Numbered from the stretch's first letter, positions 11,259 through 20,641 are shown. The stretch is DNA of 64,000 nucleotides from Gelidibacter salicanalis (GCF_016469035.1 NZ_JAEHJZ010000018.1:1-64000); one strand, 5' to 3'. The notes: generated by a model from the sequence alone, not told the origin. Numbers and translations: made by a program.

Positions 11259-11493
11259 ATCAGTGTCCGGTAAAACAGGTGAAAAGTTTGCAAACCCCCT
11301 TAAAGCATGATCTGGTTCGAGAACTTAAAAATGACACCTTGTTTTTGAAACCAATTTCACTTAGAGTGATTGGGCAAATTTAATTTAGAATAATGACTGT
11401 TTATCCGTCAGTTAAAATCAAGTCTTTGTTGTTTTCCCGATAGCTATCGGGACTATAAGCGCAGCGATCTTAATTCTTTATCGGACAATAATG
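11259..11493. mobile_element. 235-bp MITE-like element with target duplication
   Basis: The ends form imperfect inverted repeats (left ATCAGTGTCCGGTAAA, right reverse complement ATTATTGTCCGATAAA). They are bounded by a 10-bp direct repeat TAAGATTATC at 11249-11258 and 11494-11503, consistent with a target-site duplication. There is no open frame inside. The left end matches 13 of 16 bases with the end of the IS4-type relic at 17915-17930, so the element was probably mobilised by that IS family. The right copy of the duplication overlaps the htrA stop codon. Confidence 0.65.
11435..11452. repeat. 18-bp perfect palindrome inside the MITE
   Basis: TCCCGATAGCTATCGGGA is a perfect 18-bp palindrome. 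It could fold as a hairpin in RNA from either strand or serve as a binding site. Confidence 0.7.
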
Positions 11494-11498
11494 TAAGA

Positions 11499-12920
11499 TT
11501 ATCTAAAAATAAAACTCTCTTTTTGTCCTGAACTTGTAATGACAGATAGTTTTTTAATATTCTTTTCCAAATCGTCGCCGTACTTGAGTTTTAACTTCAT
11601 TACGTCATCTACGTTGTTTATTATCTGACCGTTGATTTCTGTAATTACGTAACCGGAGTTAATTCCCAAATTTTTATAAAGTGCGTAGTTGTCATTTTTG
11701 ATTACGGCAACACCGTTGCTAATTTTACTACTTTCTTTAACATCGCTTGGGATATTTCTCAATTGCATATCCAAAAACTCAATGGTCATGATTTCACTCT
11801 TAGATAAGGTCACGGGGATTTTCTTTTCTGAACCATTTCTAATAATTGACAAATCCACCACATCATTAGGGCGCTTTGTACTCAAATACCCACTCAGATC
11901 TGAGAATTTCGAAATCGTAATATTGTCAATTTTCTTGATAATGTCTCCTTTCTTAACACCAGCTTTATCTGCTCCTGAGCGCTCTTCAACATCACTTACG
12001 TAAAATCCTTGGGTGGCATCCACCTCAAAAGATTCAGCCGATTTACTGTTCAGTTCACCACCTCTCACTCCTAAGATGCCATTTTGAACGTTTCCAAACT
12101 CCATAATATCTTCCACAACCTTTCTCGCAATGTTACTTGGTACAGCAAAGGAATACCCAATGTAAGAACCTGTTTGGGAAGTGATGGCAGTATTGATCCC
12201 AATCAGTTCTCCACGCGTGTTTACAAGGGCGCCTCCTGAATTCCCTGGATTTACCGCGGCATCCGTCTGTAAAAACGATTGGGAATTAATGCCCGACAAG
12301 TCTCTAGATTTAGCGCTAATAATTCCGGCAGTAACAGTAGAGGTTAAGTTAAATGGATTTCCAACGGCCAGAACCCATTCACCAACCTTAACCTGATCTG
12401 AATTTCCAAAAGTTGCAAATGGTAAATCTTCTCCTGCGTCAATCTTTAACAAGGCGATATCCGTCTTCTCATCCGTTCCAATCAGTTCAGCCTCGTATAT
12501 TTTATTGTCATTTAAGGTAATGGCAAGTTGCTGAGAACCATTAATAACATGGTTGTTGGTAATGATGTATCCGTCCGGAGAAATAATAACACCACTTCCA
12601 GTCCCAACTTGGGCGCGCTCCGTGCTTCTGCCCATAAATAAATCTTGAAGTGTCATGGGTGCTCTGCTGAGTGTTGTGTTTTTAACGTGTACAACGGCGT
12701 GCACCGCATTTTCAGCAGCTTCAGTGAAATCAGGCGCATATAGGGTGCCGTAGGAAGTGACGGCTGTGTTACTTGTAGGGAAATAAGACGCACTGGAATT
12801 AGTGCTATTACTAGCAGCTGTACCATTGGTATGGTCTTCTTCTAAAAATATCTTGTAGGCAGAAAGTGTCATGATTCCACCTAACGCAGATACTAAAATT
12901 AGGGTTAAAATCTTCTTCAT
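11499..12920 (-). CDS. HtrA/DegP-family periplasmic serine protease
   Basis: A 473-residue S1C protease. It has an N-terminal signal or anchor (about 1-22) and a Ser/Thr/Asn-rich linker, then the trypsin-like domain with the triad His124 (NNHVI), Asp154 (TDIALLK) and Ser228 (NPGNSGGAL). A PDZ domain (about 275-370) and a second, more divergent PDZ-like domain (about 385-470) follow. It should degrade or refold damaged envelope proteins. Length and order match DegP/DegQ. It is alone on the minus strand and back to back with dapF. A mobile element has landed immediately after its stop. Confidence 0.92.
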   Translation of the reverse strand: MKKILTLILVSALGGIMTLSAYKIFLEEDHTNGTAASNSTNSSASYFPTSNTAVTSYGTLYAPDFTEAAENAVHAVVHVKNTTLSRAPMTLQDLFMGRSTERAQVGTGSGVIISPDGYIITNNHVINGSQQLAITLNDNKIYEAELIGTDEKTDIALLKIDAGEDLPFATFGNSDQVKVGEWVLAVGNPFNLTSTVTAGIISAKSRDLSGINSQSFLQTDAAVNPGNSGGALVNTRGELIGINTAITSQTGSYIGYSFAVPSNIARKVVEDIMEFGNVQNGILGVRGGELNSKSAESFEVDATQGFYVSDVEERSGADKAGVKKGDIIKKIDNITISKFSDLSGYLSTKRPNDVVDLSIIRNGSEKKIPVTLSKSEIMTIEFLDMQLRNIPSDVKESSKISNGVAVIKNDNYALYKNLGINSGYVITEINGQIINNVDDVMKLKLKYGDDLEKNIKKLSVITSSGQKESFIFR

Positions 12921-13086
12921 TTTAATTAGAGTTTAATAATGATTTATAAAATAAATAGTATAAATAGAATAGATAGGTACTTAACGTTTAAAATTAGAAT
13001 TTTATTGATTCAAACGGTTTCTTTTAACGATTTTTAACGACAACTTTAACGCTGGATTAACAAGCCAAAAAACCATCCATATTTCC

Positions 13087-13094
13087 TATATTTG
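13087..13094 (+). promoter_or_regulatory. Candidate -7 box of the dapF operon
   Basis: TATATTTG fits TAnnTTTG and ends only 8 nt before the dapF ATG, which would give a nearly leaderless mRNA. No good TTTG -33 element is seen 19 nt upstream. Confidence 0.4.
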
Positions 13095-13102
13095 CCAAAC
13101 CT

Positions 13103-13876
13103 ATGAAACAGACTTTTTATAAATACCAAGGAACGGGCAATGATTTTGTGATGATTGACAATCGTCTCTTAACATTTGACAAAAATGATACCAAACACGT
13201 TAGTTACTTATGTGACAGACGTTTTGGCATTGGAGCTGACGGATTGATCCTGCTTGAAAGTCATAATGACGTGGATTTTAAAATGGTATACTATAATGCC
13301 GATGGAAATGAAAGTTCGATGTGTGGTAACGGAGGACGCTGTATAGTGGCCTTTGCTAAATTTCTGGGAATTGTAGAAAACACCACAACTTTTGAGGCTA
13401 TTGACGGGTTGCATCATGCAACCATAGAAGCGGATAGTGTACACTTACAAATGCAGGATGTGGCGGCTATAGAACAGTATGAATCGCACGTGTTTTTAAA
13501 TACCGGATCTCCACACCATGTGCAACTACAAGAAAATCTAGACCAACTTCAAATTAAAGAAATTGGTAGTAAAATTAGATATGGAGCGCCTTATTTTCAA
13601 AGTGGGACAAATGTGAATTTTGTCTCAAAAGTTTCCGATGATGTCTTTTCTGTTAGGACCTATGAGCGCGGTGTTGAAGATGAAACGTTGTCTTGCGGTA
13701 CAGGTGTAACAGCTGTTGCGCTCGCCATGAATTATCTTGGAGAAACAGAAAAAAACCAAATTACTTTAAATACCCAAGGCGGGAAGCTTAAAGTCGCTTT
13801 TAAGAAAGCGGGTGATGGCTACGCCGATATTTGGTTGATAGGTCCTGCCATTCAGGTTTTTAAAGGCGAACTATAA
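13103..13876 (+). CDS. dapF: Diaminopimelate epimerase
   Basis: A 257-residue enzyme converting LL- to meso-diaminopimelate, the last step before lysine and the cross-linking residue of peptidoglycan. The two catalytic Cys are in NESSMCGNGGRC and DETLSCGTGVTAVA; the N-terminus reads YKYQGTGNDFVMIDNR. Full length. Its stop codon overlaps the start of the next gene, so it heads an operon dapF-acetyltransferase-mltG-DUF2279. Confidence 0.96.
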   Translation: MKQTFYKYQGTGNDFVMIDNRLLTFDKNDTKHVSYLCDRRFGIGADGLILLESHNDVDFKMVYYNADGNESSMCGNGGRCIVAFAKFLGIVENTTTFEAIDGLHHATIEADSVHLQMQDVAAIEQYESHVFLNTGSPHHVQLQENLDQLQIKEIGSKIRYGAPYFQSGTNVNFVSKVSDDVFSVRTYERGVEDETLSCGTGVTAVALAMNYLGETEKNQITLNTQGGKLKVAFKKAGDGYADIWLIGPAIQVFKGEL

Positions 13877-14400
13877 TGGAGACTCTAAAAGGAGAACATA
13901 TCTATTTACGCGCTTTGGAGCCAGAAGATTTAAATTTTCTATTTTCCATTGAAAACGATGAGTACCTTTGGGAACTGAGTAACACGCAAACTCCATATTC
14001 GCGGTACATCCTTGAACAGTATCTTGAAAATTCCCATAGAGATATCTATGAGGTAAAGCAATTGCGATTGGTCATTTCAAACTATCAACACAAGGCCATC
14101 GGACTTATTGATCTGTTTGATTTTGATTTTAAAAACAGTCATGCAGGCGTGGGAATTTTGGTTCAGGAACTGGAAGATAGGAGTAAAGGTTATGGAAAGG
14201 AAGCCCTGCAATTAGTGATCGATTACAGTTTTAACCATCTGAACCTGCACCAACTTTATTGTAATATTACGGAAGACAATCAGGCGAGCATCAACTTATT
14301 TACCAATCAAGGCTTCCAAAAAGTAGGGGTCAAGAAAGATTGGATTTATACCAATAAAACCTATAAAAACGAATATCTTTTTCAACTTATCAACAACTAA
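13876..14400 (+). CDS. GNAT-family N-acetyltransferase
   Basis: A 174-residue RimJ/RimL-like acetyltransferase. The start reads LKGEHIYLRALEPEDLNFLF; the acetyl-CoA-binding motif is in GILVQELEDRSKGYGKEALQ, followed by NITEDNQASINLFTNQGFQK. It probably acetylates an amine on a small molecule or protein N-terminus; the substrate cannot be told from sequence. Its ATG overlaps the dapF stop by one base (TAATG), so translation is probably coupled. Confidence 0.85.
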   Translation: METLKGEHIYLRALEPEDLNFLFSIENDEYLWELSNTQTPYSRYILEQYLENSHRDIYEVKQLRLVISNYQHKAIGLIDLFDFDFKNSHAGVGILVQELEDRSKGYGKEALQLVIDYSFNHLNLHQLYCNITEDNQASINLFTNQGFQKVGVKKDWIYTNKTYKNEYLFQLINN

Positions 14401-15444
14401 ATGTATTTCAAAAAAATCTTTGTCGCCATCGCCCTTATCGGTTTAGTAGTAGCAGCTTTTTTCGCCTATACTATTTACCAAACCATGTTTATATCCAACA
14501 CAGCTTTTAATAATGATGAAGCTTATGTGTACATTCCCACCAATGCTACGTATCGGGACGTGAGAGCACAATTGCAGCCACTTTTAAAGGATATTGATAA
14601 ATTTGATGCGCTTGCAGAGCGTAAAAAATACACTTCCAACATCAAAGCGGGTAAGTATGCCATTAAAAAAGGGATGAACAATAATGATATTGTCAACTCC
14701 ATCCGAAGTAATAATATTCCTGTCAAACTTTCTTTTAATAATCAAGAGTCACTAGAACGTTTAGCAGGCCGTATCTCTACCCAAATTGAAGCCGATAGTT
14801 TGGAATTGTTTACCGTGATGTCTTCTCCTGAGTTTTTAAAGGCGAATGACTTTTCTTCCAAAACTGCTTTAGGGATGTACATCCCAAATAGTTACGAGTT
14901 TTTTTGGAACACGTCCGCAGAACAATTTAGAGAGCGTATGCTTAAAGAATATCATCGTTTTTGGAATGAAAATCGTATGGCAAAAGCTAAAACTATTGGT
15001 CTTACCCCAGAAAAGGTAATGACCATGGCATCCATTGTCCAAAAGGAAACTGCCAAGGTAGATGAGCGTAAACGAGTGGCAGGTGTGTATATGAATCGCT
15101 TAAATATAGGCATGCCGCTCCAGGCAGACCCAACGGTTATTTATGCTATTAAACTTACCTCAGGTAATTTTGATCAAGTCATAAAACGTGTCCTCTATAA
15201 AGACTTGGTGATAGATTCGCCTTATAACACTTATAAATATGCCGGCTTACCCCCAGGGTTGATTGCCATGCCAGACATTACGTCCATTGACGCGGTTTTG
15301 AATTTTGAAAAGCATGACTACTTGTATTTTGTGGCTGATGTCACCAACTTTGGTTATCATAAATTCGCAAAAACCTTGTCACAGCATAATGTCAACAGAC
15401 AAGAATATGTGCGCTGGATCAATCAGCAAGGTGTAAACAGGTAA
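14401..15444 (+). CDS. mltG: Endolytic murein transglycosylase MltG (YceG-like)
   Basis: A 347-residue protein with one N-terminal membrane helix (about 5-26) and a periplasmic YceG-like domain. The catalytic Glu is in ASIVQKETAKVDERKRVAGV, and MPLQADPTVIYA and DSPYNTYKYAGLPPGLIAMP are diagnostic. It cuts nascent glycan strands and sets their length. It starts directly after the acetyltransferase stop, in the dapF operon, so lysine/DAP supply and wall processing are co-transcribed. Confidence 0.95.
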   Translation: MYFKKIFVAIALIGLVVAAFFAYTIYQTMFISNTAFNNDEAYVYIPTNATYRDVRAQLQPLLKDIDKFDALAERKKYTSNIKAGKYAIKKGMNNNDIVNSIRSNNIPVKLSFNNQESLERLAGRISTQIEADSLELFTVMSSPEFLKANDFSSKTALGMYIPNSYEFFWNTSAEQFRERMLKEYHRFWNENRMAKAKTIGLTPEKVMTMASIVQKETAKVDERKRVAGVYMNRLNIGMPLQADPTVIYAIKLTSGNFDQVIKRVLYKDLVIDSPYNTYKYAGLPPGLIAMPDITSIDAVLNFEKHDYLYFVADVTNFGYHKFAKTLSQHNVNRQEYVRWINQQGVNR

Positions 15445-15447
15445 CTG

Positions 15448-16362
15448 ATGGCGCGGTTAACCTGTAGTTTGTTTTTTTTCCTAATCATTACCGCGCCATC
15501 CTTTTCCCAAACAAAACTAGAACAATTCCTTCAACCAAGTGATACGCTAAATACTTCAAGAAGGACTGCTGTCTATATCTCTGAAGGAGCTATAGGCGGG
15601 CTCACTTTAATAGGCCTCCACCAACTGTGGTATGCGGATTATCAGCAGTCCAATTTTCACACCATCAATGATAATTCAGAATGGTTGCAGATAGATAAGA
15701 TGGGCCATGTGTTTTCATCCTATCAATTAGGGCGCTTAGGAGCCAACGCGCTGGCTTGGAGTGGCGCAAGTAAAAGCGAACAGTTGCCTTATGGCGCAAC
15801 CCTGGGGTTTACATTTTTGAGCGCGGTGGAAGTTTTAGACGGCTTTAGCAAAGAATGGGGCTTTTCTTGGGGAGATATGTTGGCCAATGCATCTGGCGCC
15901 GGATTTTATATTGGACAAGAGGTGCTGTGGCACGAGCAACGGATCGCTCTGAAATATTCTTTCCATCAAACCAAATATGCCGAGGCGCAGCCGGATAAAG
16001 CATTAGGCGACGGATTTCTTGAGGAGCTTTTAAAAGATTATAACGGCCAAACTTATTGGCTCAGTTTTAATATGCATGCTTTCATTAAAAACGACCATAT
16101 TCCCAAGTGGCTCAATGTTGCAGTAGGTTATGGCGCGGATGGCATGATGTTTGGTAATAGTGGGGTTATTGATAACAATATTACTGGTAAAAACAGAGCT
16201 CGACAATTCTATTTGAGTTTAGATGTAGACTTGTCGCGGATTGAAACAAAATCGCCTTTATTGAGGACGGTTTTTGACGTTTTAAACGTTATTAAGGTGC
16301 CTTTTCCAACTGTGGAGTTTGCTGGTAAAAATGGCGTAAAGCTCCATGGGGTCTATTTTTAG
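15448..16362 (+). CDS. DUF2279 (YfiM-like) envelope protein
   Basis: A 304-residue exported protein: signal peptide to about residue 20 (APSFSQ), then the DUF2279 signature in DKMGHVFSSYQLGRLGANAL and GFSKEWGFSWGDMLANASGA. The family includes YfiM and has no known biochemical role; the His, Asp and Glu residues in the conserved blocks suggest a membrane-associated enzyme or binding protein. It starts 3 nt after mltG and is the last gene of the dapF operon. Confidence 0.8.
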   Translation: MARLTCSLFFFLIITAPSFSQTKLEQFLQPSDTLNTSRRTAVYISEGAIGGLTLIGLHQLWYADYQQSNFHTINDNSEWLQIDKMGHVFSSYQLGRLGANALAWSGASKSEQLPYGATLGFTFLSAVEVLDGFSKEWGFSWGDMLANASGAGFYIGQEVLWHEQRIALKYSFHQTKYAEAQPDKALGDGFLEELLKDYNGQTYWLSFNMHAFIKNDHIPKWLNVAVGYGADGMMFGNSGVIDNNITGKNRARQFYLSLDVDLSRIETKSPLLRTVFDVLNVIKVPFPTVEFAGKNGVKLHGVYF

Positions 16363-16379
16363 AGACTTAAACGATTAAT

Positions 16380-16410
16380 TTTGAGGCTTTAATAAAAAAA
16401 CGTATCTTTG
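16380..16410 (+). promoter_or_regulatory. Bacteroidota-type promoter of the lysozyme-fold gene
   Basis: TTTG at 16380-16383, exactly 19 nt, then TATCTTTG at 16403-16410. This matches the consensus TTTG-N19-TAnnTTTG and predicts a leader of about 50 nt before the ATG at 16467. Confidence 0.75.
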
Positions 16411-16466
16411 CACGCTGAAATTTAAGTCTACTTAAAAAATAAAAGGCTTTACGAATATTAGGAAAA

Positions 16467-17135
16467 ATGTTAAAAAAAATCACTAATTATTTTGTTATTC
16501 CTTTTGCAATTTGTGTCATATTAATGACGGCACTTTTTCCAAAAACGACTGTGGATATGACTAATTTTTCTACGGAAGGGTTAGAATTAAACTACACAGT
16601 TTCTGAAGACATCGCTATGTTGTCTCCAACAGAAGGAACTTTCCCAACAATTACATATGATAAGTATTTTCCATATTTAGGAAAATCGTATTTAGGATTC
16701 AAAGAAGCGCTTGCTTTTAAAGAATCGAGAGGTAATTATTTTACTGTAAATGATTTTGGGTATTTAGGAAAGTACCAATTTGGTGCTGAAACCTTAAAAT
16801 TATTGGGGGTTTACAATCCGCAATTCTTTTTGTACACTCCGGAGTTACAAGAGAAGGCTTTTTTAGCCAATTCTGAGCGTAACAAATGGATACTCAGAAA
16901 AGACATTGCGCGTTTTGTCGGTAAAGAAATTCATGGAATTACCATTACGGAATCTGGAATTCTGGCCGCTGCCCATTTGGCGGGACCAGGAAGTGTAAAG
17001 AAATTTCTAAGAAGTTTTGGCGGCTACAATTACTCTGATGCTTATGGTTCTTCTATTTCACATTATATGAAACGTTTTTCCGGTTATGATACGTCGTTTA
17101 TCAAACCAAACAGAAGAGCTAAAGCTGTTTTGTAA
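16467..17135 (+). CDS. Membrane-anchored lysozyme-fold (lytic transglycosylase-like) protein
   Basis: A 222-residue protein with an N-terminal hydrophobic anchor (about 9-25) and a periplasmic domain (about 70-200). In that domain, GFKEALAFKESRGNYFTVND and FGYLGKYQFGAETLKLLG resemble the lysozyme-like fold; the Glu in KESRG is the candidate catalytic acid, and SGILAAAHLAGPGSVKKFL resembles the later part of the domain. It is likely a peptidoglycan-cutting enzyme, but the family assignment is by pattern only. Monocistronic, with its own promoter, and convergent with the methyltransferase gene that follows one base later. Confidence 0.65.
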   Translation: MLKKITNYFVIPFAICVILMTALFPKTTVDMTNFSTEGLELNYTVSEDIAMLSPTEGTFPTITYDKYFPYLGKSYLGFKEALAFKESRGNYFTVNDFGYLGKYQFGAETLKLLGVYNPQFFLYTPELQEKAFLANSERNKWILRKDIARFVGKEIHGITITESGILAAAHLAGPGSVKKFLRSFGGYNYSDAYGSSISHYMKRFSGYDTSFIKPNRRAKAVL

Positions 17136-17852
17136 TCAGTCCTTGTGGATGATAAAGATGGCGGGTCGTTTGTGTAAATCCACTTTGATGTGCTTCCAGT
17201 CTTTGGCAGGGTGAGTTTTGATATATTCTGTAGGCAGAGTTAAGTCGCACGCCACACAAATTCTGGTTTGCGGTTGCAGCGTTCCCCACAAATCTTCGAG
17301 CATTTTATTGTTGCGATAAGGCGTTTCTATAAATAATTGACTCTGGTTCTGATCATGGGAAAGTTTCTCAAGACGCTTTAATTCTGCTTTGCGTTCTTGT
17401 TTATCAATAGGTAAATAGCCATTAAAGGCGAAGCTTTGTCCGTTCATCCCAGACCCCATGAGTGCCATGATTATGGAAGAAGGACCAACCAACGGTACTA
17501 CTTGAATGTTAAGCTCATGTGCCAACCTGACAATATCTGAACCTGGATCGGCCACTGCAGGGCAACCTGCTTCAGATAAGAGCCCCATGGGTTTGCCTGC
17601 TTTACACGCCTCTAAAAACGTCGATTTTTCAGATTCTTCCGTATACTTGTTTAAAACCTTAAAGTTCAATGAAGGTTGGGGTTTTTCAGGTTGGGTTTCT
17701 TTAATGAAACGCCGCGCTGTCCTTTCGTTCTCAACAATATAATCGTCCGTAAACTCTATGATTTTTCGTATCGATTGAGGCAACACATCCCACACTGGAT
17801 TGTCGCCTAAACCTGTAGGTATTAAGTAAAGTTTACCAAATTGATTTTCCAT
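17136..17852 (-). CDS. SAM-dependent methyltransferase, RsmI-like (tetrapyrrole methylase fold)
   Basis: A 238-residue protein of the tetrapyrrole/RsmI methylase superfamily. Seen: LYLIPTGLGDNPVWDVLP at the start, GLLSEAGCPAVADPGSDIVR (the SAM-binding region) and VPLVGPSSIIMALMGSGMNG. RsmI 2'-O-methylates C1402 of 16S rRNA; this shorter Bacteroidota form lacks part of the E. coli C-terminus, so the exact target is uncertain. Its stop codon abuts that of the lysozyme-fold gene on the other strand. Confidence 0.85.
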   Translation of the reverse strand: MENQFGKLYLIPTGLGDNPVWDVLPQSIRKIIEFTDDYIVENERTARRFIKETQPEKPQPSLNFKVLNKYTEESEKSTFLEACKAGKPMGLLSEAGCPAVADPGSDIVRLAHELNIQVVPLVGPSSIIMALMGSGMNGQSFAFNGYLPIDKQERKAELKRLEKLSHDQNQSQLFIETPYRNNKMLEDLWGTLQPQTRICVACDLTLPTEYIKTHPAKDWKHIKVDLHKRPAIFIIHKD

Positions 17853-17914
17853 GTGTTTTCTTTTCAGATTGTGAGAGAGGTGTTAACTACGGCGTTTGAA
17901 TAATTCATAATTAG

Positions 17915-18130
17915 TAGTGTCCGATTAAACCTCTTTAAAAGCGGGATTTCCATAAAGGATTTCCCGCTTTAGTTTTATATCTTGTTTTTACCACAAAATC
18001 GAGAGATATGGACAAAAGTAAGAACTTTAGCGGACAGCCCATTATTAAGCCACTATTAAAATTACTTCCCTCCAATATAATCAGCTGGACAGGTCAGTTG
18101 AAACCATATAAAACAAAAAAAACTTATTAA
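17915..18130 (+). pseudogene. IS4-type transposase relic with terminal repeat
   Basis: The end of an insertion sequence (TAGTGTCCGATTAAAC, 17915-17930) is followed by a leader hairpin (AAAGCGGGA / TCCCGCTTT, 17938-17970). An ATG at 18008 then starts MDKSKNFSGQPIIKPLL, the conserved N-terminus of DUF4372-type IS4 transposases. The resemblance stops after about 25 codons and the frame ends at 18130, so more than 90 percent of the transposase is gone. No matching right end was found. This is a deletion scar. Confidence 0.7.
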
Positions 18131-18245
18131 TTTTTTGATTAACAAGTTTTCTAAAATATGATAATTGCGCAGAAAGCTTTGAGGTCAATTTTTTATTGGA
18201 GCCTCAAACTTGAAGTTCAAACAGTATGAAAATTTAATTGCGTTG

Positions 18246-20069
18246 CTATTCTCTATTCAGCAGATCTATGGTTTTTCCGTTTAGTGTGTTATCGGTCACT
18301 TCCGCATTCAGCACTCGTTCAAAAAGAATTGCATTCGTATTGGAATGAAATGGGGGATATTCCTGGTTGGTAATCACTGTGTTGTTTTTAAAGATTAGCC
18401 CATTCACTGATTTAGCATAAAGAATCGGATGATCAAACGTTTCAAATTCATTATTTTCTATACGAATGCCCGAGTGGAAGTAGCTTGTTTGATTTCCCAA
18501 ATCTGGAATTTCCGGATAGATGGAAATGATGGCTGATGTAAATTGATACATACTGGTAAGCGCATTCACAAACTTATTATCGCGAATTGTGACATCCGTG
18601 GAAGCACCAGTCTCATACCAGCCATTGCTATCGCCACACAATAGAATGGCACAACCTGAGGTATGGTCAAATAAATTGTTAGCAATAAGCGTTGGTTTAG
18701 GGGTGCTAAACAATGCGCCTCTTGCTCTGTTGTTCCGAATGGTATTGCCCGTAAAGATTACTGAAGGGGTCCAGGTAAGATTTTCAATGCCAATATCAAA
18801 ATTTGCAGGATCAATCTCATTACCGAGATCCTCTGCAAATTCAATTCTGAATTCCTTAATGGGCTCATTTTTAGTGGTACGCACTGGCGTTATGGAAACG
18901 ATGGTATTCTTATGGTCCCAGAGATCCATGGTTTTGGACTTTATAAATTGGACAGAGTCTCCAGCATAACCCCAATCAAATCCGTAGGCTTGATGATGCA
19001 TATATTTCGCTATTACCGTATGTGCATCAACTTTTTTTAATAGTTTAAGATAGGTGCCATGAATGTTGATTGCGTCATCCATCATACCTTCATAGAGTCC
19101 GTCTGTGGAGGTAATTACGCCTTTACAACTGGAAAAATGGGTTGCATCTGCTTGTGTTGTAAAGTATCTCGGGTCATCTTTACCTCGGAGCGCTACCTCA
19201 AAACCATCCAATGATATGTTTTCAGTGAGCTGAGCTAACAGGCCCATGCCTTCAGCATAATGTACTTTCACATTTTCAAAATTTATATTTTCACCTTTAT
19301 GGATAAAGATCCCTGGTGTTGGGCGGTGATAGCTTCTCATGGCAACCACGGTTCCCGGTATCAATTTGCTGTTTTTCCAATGATGGGCTTTAATTAGACC
19401 AGGGGATAGCTCGCTTACACCAGTTGTTCCGACTGCAATATCTCCACTATTATATACAATGCGTTTGGTTTGTTCTTCAAAGGCGATACCTGCAATAGGT
19501 TGCATTTCCCAACCCTCGCCTGCATTGTAAAAAATGCTATCTTTAATGGTGTAAGTAACCCAGGGTGCAGTTTCAAAAATGATGCTTCCGGCTATAGTAT
19601 CATTTTTCACAACTTTCACTTGGGCTATATGAGGCTTTTCAAAATCGATACTTAAATTTTTAATCTTAACATTATTGTTTTCAATCAGTGCCAAAGGAAG
19701 CATGCGTCCGTGAAATATCAGGTCAGAACCATTCCCGTCAATTGTAATATTCTTGAAACCTTCCAGTTCAATGCCTACAATTTTAGGATTATCTTGGTCA
19801 TGGTTTGAAATGTAGTATTCCCTTCTAACCGCTCCGTCAGTATGAAAATCATATCTACCCTTTTTGAATTGAATGACGACCGAATCAGCAGTGACCATTT
19901 CGCTCTTAATTTTCTTAAGTGCCGCCTCTAATAATGGAGCGCTATTTTCTCTTTGGTCCGGCAATACACCATAAGATTCCAATTTAAAGACCTTGGTCTT
20001 CTTCTGTGCCTGAATTGTAGAGGTTAAGCCAAATACTAACAAGATTAATAGGGAGATTTTTTTCAACAT
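18246..20069 (-). CDS. Alpha-1,3-galactosidase, glycoside hydrolase family 110
   Basis: A parallel beta-helix enzyme of about 607 residues from the preferred start at 20069. An upstream in-frame Met at 20135 exists, but only the inner Met gives a normal signal peptide (MLKKISLLILLVFGLTSTIQ, cut before Gln). GH110-type sequence includes YYISNHDQDNPKIVGIELEG, DGNGSDLIFHGRMLPLALIE and DDAINIHGTYLKL, the last holding candidate acidic catalytic residues. GH110 enzymes remove alpha-1,3-linked galactose; in a marine bacterium red-algal galactans or glycans are likely substrates. It stands alone beside an integrase scar, so it may be acquired. Confidence 0.82.
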   Translation of the reverse strand: MLKKISLLILLVFGLTSTIQAQKKTKVFKLESYGVLPDQRENSAPLLEAALKKIKSEMVTADSVVIQFKKGRYDFHTDGAVRREYYISNHDQDNPKIVGIELEGFKNITIDGNGSDLIFHGRMLPLALIENNNVKIKNLSIDFEKPHIAQVKVVKNDTIAGSIIFETAPWVTYTIKDSIFYNAGEGWEMQPIAGIAFEEQTKRIVYNSGDIAVGTTGVSELSPGLIKAHHWKNSKLIPGTVVAMRSYHRPTPGIFIHKGENINFENVKVHYAEGMGLLAQLTENISLDGFEVALRGKDDPRYFTTQADATHFSSCKGVITSTDGLYEGMMDDAINIHGTYLKLLKKVDAHTVIAKYMHHQAYGFDWGYAGDSVQFIKSKTMDLWDHKNTIVSITPVRTTKNEPIKEFRIEFAEDLGNEIDPANFDIGIENLTWTPSVIFTGNTIRNNRARGALFSTPKPTLIANNLFDHTSGCAILLCGDSNGWYETGASTDVTIRDNKFVNALTSMYQFTSAIISIYPEIPDLGNQTSYFHSGIRIENNEFETFDHPILYAKSVNGLIFKNNTVITNQEYPPFHSNTNAILFERVLNAEVTDNTLNGKTIDLLNRE

Positions 20070-20135
20070 GGTGGTTTTAAATGTCATATGCTTTGACGGT
20101 ATTTTTAAGGATACAAAATAATGAATAAAGCCCAT

Positions 20136-20640
20136 AGAACAATAAATACCATATCATTCTTATTTCATTCTCTCAGTAAATCTAAAAGTGCACGTGCTAA
20201 AATGATCATTCAATTTTCATAAAAATTCGTCATTGTGGGGAATATGAATTTAATTAGTGAAACTCAATTTTTAAAAGTTGCGAAGCAATGAATTAAAAAT
20301 TGTTAGTTGAACTAATCCCGCTTTTTAGCGGGATCCTTGGGTTTTATTCCCCGACGCTCTGCGTCGAAATAAAAAAGGAACTTCTACTTGATACCTCGTA
20401 CCCTTGGGTCGAGGTTGTTCATTTTTTACATGAAATTTGTAGAAAATCCAGTTCTTAATACATTTTTTTATAAGGGTTGCTGTAAATTACAAATGCTGGT
20501 TAGAATGCCATTTTGTGTAGGTTATAAAAGATTTACAGGAAGTGTCTTGAAAAGATAAAAAACCTAGCTAATTTTTTGTTCTTGATCCATATTGTACCAT
20601 TATAAAAAAAGCAGTTACAAATTAATGTAACTGTCTGATT
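20136..20640. other. Non-coding stretch with three stacked hairpins
   Basis: No gene is seen. Three strong hairpins follow each other: ATCCCGCT / AGCGGGAT (20315-20334), CGACGC / GCGTCG (20352-20366), and ACCTCG plus ACCC paired with GGGT plus CGAGGT (20393-20415). The last is followed by TTGTTCATTTTTT and looks like a plus-strand terminator. What they served is not evident. Confidence 0.5.
20612..20633 (-). terminator. Terminator behind the tRNA fragment
   Basis: CAGTTACA / TGTAACTG stem with a 6-nt loop, followed on the minus strand by GCTTTTTTTATAATG. It lies 10 nt past the 3' end of the tRNA-Met fragment and was probably the terminator of the intact tRNA. Confidence 0.7.
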
Positions 20641-20641
20641 A

